Shown: positions 63,001-64,000 of the stretch, piece after piece
How positions within the stretch are numbered: position 1 is the stretch's first letter
Layout of the letters: every line of letters begins with the position of its first letter
Assembly (NCBI GenBank): GCA_035582835.1
Contig: JAYKAV010000469.1
Location: 26,625 to 90,624 of the forward strand
DNA length: 64,000 nt
DNA from: Phoebastria nigripes
Lineage: Eukaryota > Chordata > Aves > Procellariiformes > Diomedeidae
Direction of reading: 5' to 3'
The notes under the pieces: model-generated
What the model was told of the DNA's origin: nothing
Databases searched by the model: none
Seen by the model: the letters and a program-made list of their open reading frames with translations, nothing else
Position numbers and translations under genes: made by a program

Positions 63001-64000
63001 AGTAAATTCACACTTACATTTTTTTCTCTTTATTTTTCAGAAATGTCAGAGTAAGCCAGTGTGTAGCACTCTAGCTCAAAATTTTCCTGCAATCATAATG
63101 GATTTTTCTCTGAAGAGAAAGTCATTGGACTATCAAGACTATGGGATACAATGTAAGCAATATAACAACTATTGTGCTTAAATTACTGAAAGTGGTAAGT
63201 TAATCAGACTACTTCTTATCCAGGGCTTCCAGAATCTGATTCTTATAGTAAGTGTCTAAACTACACAGCTACAACACCTAAGCAGCAATCCTAATTTAGA
63301 CAGTGTAGCTAATATTCTCCATTATTGTCTAGACAACCTTAGTTCATAAGAGGGTTCAAACACTGGAATTCTTTGTTCCAAGGACTTCTTGACCTTAGGA
63401 TCCCCAGTGATGCTAAATTATACTTTTCTACTAGGCAAACTGAAATCAATGCATCATCAAGTGCAAAATCCTTGAATCTTCATACAGATTTTATCTACAA
63501 AGGCAGTGTGGCTTTTGTGCAGTCTTTGCTCTCGTTATTTGTCTCTGACTGACCATAACATTCTGTTTCTCAAAATAGAAATAAAGGTCTCCACAGAAAG
63601 CAGAAATTTACAAAATTAGTATAATCCATTTTTTACTTTTTTTTTTTAATAAGGAAAGGGGAGAGGTTACAGAATTTGGCCTTTCTCTTAGCTTTTCACA
63701 GTCTCATTGCTGTCTTCTCTCATTAGTAAAGATTTCTTGTCAAGGACAAGGGACTTGGGAGACAAGGAGAACAAGACAAGAAGGCCCATGTGGCTTCATC
63801 TTAATCAGATCTAAGATCATTCTGTCTGCAAACACTGAAGGGAAGATCTGTCCCATAACTTCAAATTACTGATTACAACATCAAAATGCTGTTTATAACT
63901 TCAAGTTACTAAGTATTAAATTCATGTTACTTTAGCCATCTAAAAATTCCATATCTAGTCTAAGGTTATCATTTAGGAGCCCTCTCTAGTCAATGAAAGT
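60051..64000. other. AT-rich noncoding DNA
   Basis: No gene or transposon recognised, apart from the weak exon candidate at 63041-63152. Single N bases occur at 60459, 60833, 61041, 62158 and 62574. Confidence 0.5.
63041..63152 (+). other. Exon-like segment (unproven)
   Basis: A long pyrimidine tract (63019-63038, tttttttctctttatttttc-like) ends in AG at 63039-63040, and 112 bp later ATACAAT|GTAAGC gives a strong donor-type site (GT at 63153). The segment is open in one frame and holds an ATG in good context (A at -3, G at +4) near 63098, starting MDFSLKRKSLDYQ. I do not recognise the sequence. It could be a coding, 5'UTR or lncRNA exon, or chance. Confidence 0.2.

Noticed and set aside
1..64000. 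CRISPR arrays, tRNA, rRNA or snRNA genes and bacterial-type operons
   Set aside because: No spaced direct repeats, no cloverleaf-type sequence or conserved RNA boxes noticed; the repeat content is that of a bird genome.

Overview
The window reads as a stretch of bird (avian) nuclear genome, most likely an AT-rich gene desert or a very long intron on a large chromosome. The evidence is the repeat content: seven CR1 (chicken repeat 1) non-LTR retrotransposon fragments of clearly different ages, three solo or partial avian endogenous-retrovirus LTRs, no SINEs or L1, simple repeats typical of vertebrates, and scattered single N bases plus one 420-base N run as in a short-read draft assembly. I found no tRNA, rRNA, CRISPR, operon or any host protein-coding gene I can name. 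Nearly all of the short open frames in the AT-rich parts look like chance.

Layout. 1-692: young CR1 ORF1 fragment (minus), one open frame encoding the SGNH esterase-like domain, running off the left edge. 693-4017: noncoding. 4018-4556: CR1 3' end (minus). 4557-8402: noncoding, with a 22-bp-arm TA/CA palindrome at 6268-6313. 8403-9730: CR1 3' half (plus) with reverse transcriptase (RT) remnants and a 230-codon open C-terminal frame. 9731-26521: about 17 kb of unique noncoding DNA. 26522-26970: very old CR1 3' end (minus). 26971-31618: noncoding. 31619-32144: solo LTR (minus) with a perfect CRE beside its TATA box. 32145-35999: noncoding, possible conserved elements. 36000-36890: very old CR1 RT region (minus). 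39695-40200: a second type of LTR (plus) with an imperfect 6-bp target duplication. 44187-44843: CR1 3' end (minus) interrupted by the assembly gap. 51590-51980: older partial LTR related to the one at 31.6 kb. 56655-60050: large rearranged CR1 (minus) in which a 5'UTR plus ORF1 start sits inside ORF2. 60051-64000: noncoding, with one weak exon candidate.

Nothing here works as a host pathway. The coding content is retrotransposon machinery: the ORF1 esterase-like domain, the ORF2 apurinic-like endonuclease and the RT, all in broken or partial copies. The best leads are the rearranged CR1 at 57.8-58.7 kb, the open ORF1 esterase frame at the left edge whose DxxH histidine is changed, the CRE/TATA promoter of the solo LTR, and two exon-like segments (49285-49428 minus, 63041-63152 plus) that need transcript data. 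I see no convincing new biological system.
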